Shown piece after piece: positions 62,473-64,000 of a stretch of 64,000 nucleotides of DNA. The stretch comes from Sutcliffiella cohnii. GTDB lineage: Bacteria; Bacillota; Bacilli; Bacillales; Bacillaceae_I. The stretch's first letter is position 1, and every line of letters begins with the position of its first letter. The stretch covers positions 3,964,869-4,028,868 of the forward strand of contig NZ_CP018866.1 in NCBI RefSeq assembly GCF_002250055.1. Reading direction: 5' to 3'. A program made the position numbers and the translations under genes. Under the pieces are notes generated by a model. It did no database searches and was not told where the DNA came from. It saw nothing but the letters and a program-made list of their open reading frames with translations.

Positions 62473-63750
62473 TTATTTAAGTAAAGCTTCTGCTTGTCTT
62501 GCTGCATCATCCATTGCAGCTTTAGCGTCCATTTCACCACGAATTACTTTTTCAAAGTTTAAGTTAATAACTGCTTCAATCTCTGACCATTGTGGGATAG
62601 GCGTACGAGGTAAGGCAGTTTCAAGCTGTGTTACGTACTCTTGAATGAATGGGTTTTCTAAGAACGCCGGGTCATTCGCCGCATCGATATTTGTAGGAAT
62701 TAATCCTGTTTCAGCCATTAATTTTTGTGGTTCTTCTGTTAACATCCATTTTGCAAACGTCCAAGCTTCTTCTGGATGTTTAGAGTTTGCGAAAATAACT
62801 AAGTTTTCTCCACCGATTACAGAACGGCTTCCACCATCACCAGCTGGAATTAATCCACGAACTGTATCATTTAATGCATCAAATTTATTTCCTTCTTCGT
62901 TCATTAAAATACTAAAGAACCAAGGACCATCGTCAATCATTAAATATTCGTGATTTTGCATTCCATCCCACGTCCCTGGCTCTCCACCAAGGATGGAAGG
63001 AGCTGTTAATCCATCATTATGCCAGCCTGCCATTGTTTCAACTGCTGCAATACTTTCAGGGCTGTTAATGTATCCATCAAATTGTGTGAAATCGTCGTTT
63101 GTTAATGTTCCGCCTAAGCTCCAGAAGTAAGGAAGGAAGCCCCATGCGAATGATCCACCTACACCAATTCCACCTTTAGAACCTACAGTTTTTGCTGCTT
63201 CAGCTGCTTTTACAAGCTCATCCATTGTTTCTGGAGCTTCTGATAAACCAGCTTTTTCTAATAATTGTTTGTTATAGATTGCAATTTTTGTGTTTGTATT
63301 TACTGGTAAACCGTAATATTTTCCATCATAGAAGTTTGTTGCCATCGGTGCTTCAAACACACTATTTTTTACATTCTCAAATCCTTCATAACCACTTAAA
63401 TCTTGAAGTGCACCAATTTGAGCAAACTCAGAAGTCCAAACAATATCCATACGCATTAAATCAGGTGCAGCATTACCAGATACACCAGCAATAACTTGTT
63501 GCTTTAATCCTTCGTATGGCATACGAGTTAATTTAAGTTCGATGTCAGGATGTGCTTCTTCAAACATCGGCTTTATTTTATCTGTTAATACTACTTCTTC
63601 TTGGTCACTATAAGTGTGCCAATACTCGATTACTGTTTTCTTTCCAGAACTTTTATCAGTAGAACTAGAGTCACTAGAACCACTGCACGCACTTACGAAA
63701 AGAAGTGCAGAAACAGATAATATAGCTATTAATGATTTAAATAATTTCAT
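62473..63750 (-). CDS. Carbohydrate ABC transporter substrate-binding lipoprotein (alpha-glucan locus)
   Basis: 425 residues. Lipobox VSAC and a Ser-rich linker, then a type I solute-binding domain: VIEYWHTYSDQEEVVLTDKIKPMFEEAHPDIELKL, YGLPVNTNTKIAIYNKQLLEKAGLSEAPETMDEL and SRSVIGGENLVIFANSKHPEEAWTFAKWML. First gene of the operon, preceded by a good AGGAGG site and a cre operator. The GH66 and oligo-1,6-glucosidase partners suggest isomalto-oligosaccharides as ligand. Confidence 0.92.
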   Translation of the reverse strand: MKLFKSLIAILSVSALLFVSACSGSSDSSSTDKSSGKKTVIEYWHTYSDQEEVVLTDKIKPMFEEAHPDIELKLTRMPYEGLKQQVIAGVSGNAAPDLMRMDIVWTSEFAQIGALQDLSGYEGFENVKNSVFEAPMATNFYDGKYYGLPVNTNTKIAIYNKQLLEKAGLSEAPETMDELVKAAEAAKTVGSKGGIGVGGSFAWGFLPYFWSLGGTLTNDDFTQFDGYINSPESIAAVETMAGWHNDGLTAPSILGGEPGTWDGMQNHEYLMIDDGPWFFSILMNEEGNKFDALNDTVRGLIPAGDGGSRSVIGGENLVIFANSKHPEEAWTFAKWMLTEEPQKLMAETGLIPTNIDAANDPAFLENPFIQEYVTQLETALPRTPIPQWSEIEAVINLNFEKVIRGEMDAKAAMDDAARQAEALLK

Positions 63751-63807
63751 CTTTTCAAACCTCCTATTGTTTCTTACACATTTATTATCTAAAATGAAGC
63801 GCTTTAT

Positions 63808-63821
63808 TGAAATCGCTTACA
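63808..63821 (-). promoter_or_regulatory. cre site (CcpA operator) of the alpha-glucan operon
   Basis: The plus strand reads TGAAATCGCTTACA, full agreement with TGWAANCGNTNWCA; on the minus strand TGTAAGCGATTTCA. A second, weaker TGAAGCGCTTTATT lies next to it at 63795. The operator is 58 bases before the start at 63750. Confidence 0.88.
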
Positions 63822-63876
63822 TTAAGGGAATGGTGTCTTATATTTGATAAAACGAAGGCGAACTATAATAAAAAGG

Positions 63877-63927
63877 AAAATGGTGTTCTATATTCTCGTT
63901 TTCGATAGAGAAATAAAACACCATTTT
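63877..63927. terminator. Bidirectional terminator at the window end
   Basis: AAAATGGTGTT pairs with AACACCATTTT; an inner CTCGTTTTCGA region also folds. It probably ends a gene lying beyond position 64000 on the minus strand. The remaining bases 63928-64000 show no recognisable gene. Confidence 0.75.
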
Positions 63928-64000
63928 GTTAGGATGCTATAAATTGAAACATTGATTAATAGAGGGATTATTTATCACTTAATAAATTTATTCGTTCATT

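Noticed and set aside
63192..63494. 100-residue Leu/Gln/His-rich plus-strand frame
   Set aside because: Antisense of the sugar-binding protein gene; composition is typical of a shadow frame.

Overview
The window is a low-GC chromosome segment from a Gram-positive, spore-forming-type Firmicute, most likely a Bacillaceae member. The signs are strong AGGAGG ribosome binding sites, lipobox lipoproteins, an LPXTG surface protein, LytR-CpsA-Psr and TagA-type wall enzymes, a SAM-I riboswitch over a methionine operon, CcpA (cre) sites on sugar operons, and Bacillus-specific small families (DUF1659, DUF2922, YvrJ, DUF5317). No rRNA, tRNA, prophage or CRISPR array was seen. No species can be named from the sequence alone.

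Layout. 1-2447: minus-strand ugpA-ugpE-ugpB glycerol-3-phosphate/glycerophosphodiester importer, with ugpB cut by the window edge. 2710-8263: a palindromic dispersed repeat, an LRR/FN3 LPXTG wall protein, an LCP protein and an acyl-CoA synthetase. 8447-11021: DUF5317, a 29-residue peptide and a membrane GGDEF/HD-GYP protein. 11039-12585: a VanZ-like protein and an AEC transporter. 12627-19191: a SAM-riboswitch operon of iron-type dehydrogenase, metQ, metN, metI and FMN hydroxy-acid oxidase. An intact IS256-family element interrupts it, sitting inside a 20-21 bp periodic repeat array. 19265-29842: an AtoE-like transporter, RarD, a TAXI-TRAP transporter with DUF1850, a WG-repeat lipoprotein, GalE, a pRiA4b ORF-3 protein and the DUF1659/DUF2922/YvrJ trio.

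30064-35840: a CcpA-controlled carbohydrate ABC importer with its YesM/YesN-type two-component system. 36004-36250: a class I c-di-GMP riboswitch in front of a 41-residue protein that weakly resembles the sporulation kinase inhibitor Sda. 36430-50192: a Gfo/Idh oxidoreductase, a large M14 peptidase, and an envelope polysaccharide and exoprotein cluster (Ugd, TagA/WecG-like, a GT2 synthase, an S8 protease with triple C-terminal repeats, WecB/MnaA). 50196-63821: an alpha-1,6-glucan (dextran/isomalto-oligosaccharide) locus with two binding proteins, two permeases, a GH66 lipoprotein, a sensor kinase and regulator, oligo-1,6-glucosidase and two Gfo/Idh enzymes, with cre sites.

How it fits together. 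Two sugar importers each carry their own kinase and AraC-type regulator. All the sugar and glycerophosphate importers lack an ATPase gene here, so they probably share an MsmX/UgpC-type ATPase encoded elsewhere. Cyclic-di-GMP appears twice: an enzyme that may make and break it (9207-11021), and a riboswitch that reads it (36152-36250). The methionine operon combines D/L-methionine uptake with two 2-hydroxy/2-oxo-acid type oxidoreductases under SAM control, which suggests salvage of methionine hydroxy- or oxo-analogues. The best candidates for something undescribed are the c-di-GMP riboswitch with its 41-residue protein, the DUF5317/peptide/GGDEF-HD-GYP unit, and the SAM-controlled oxidoreductase-methionine operon.
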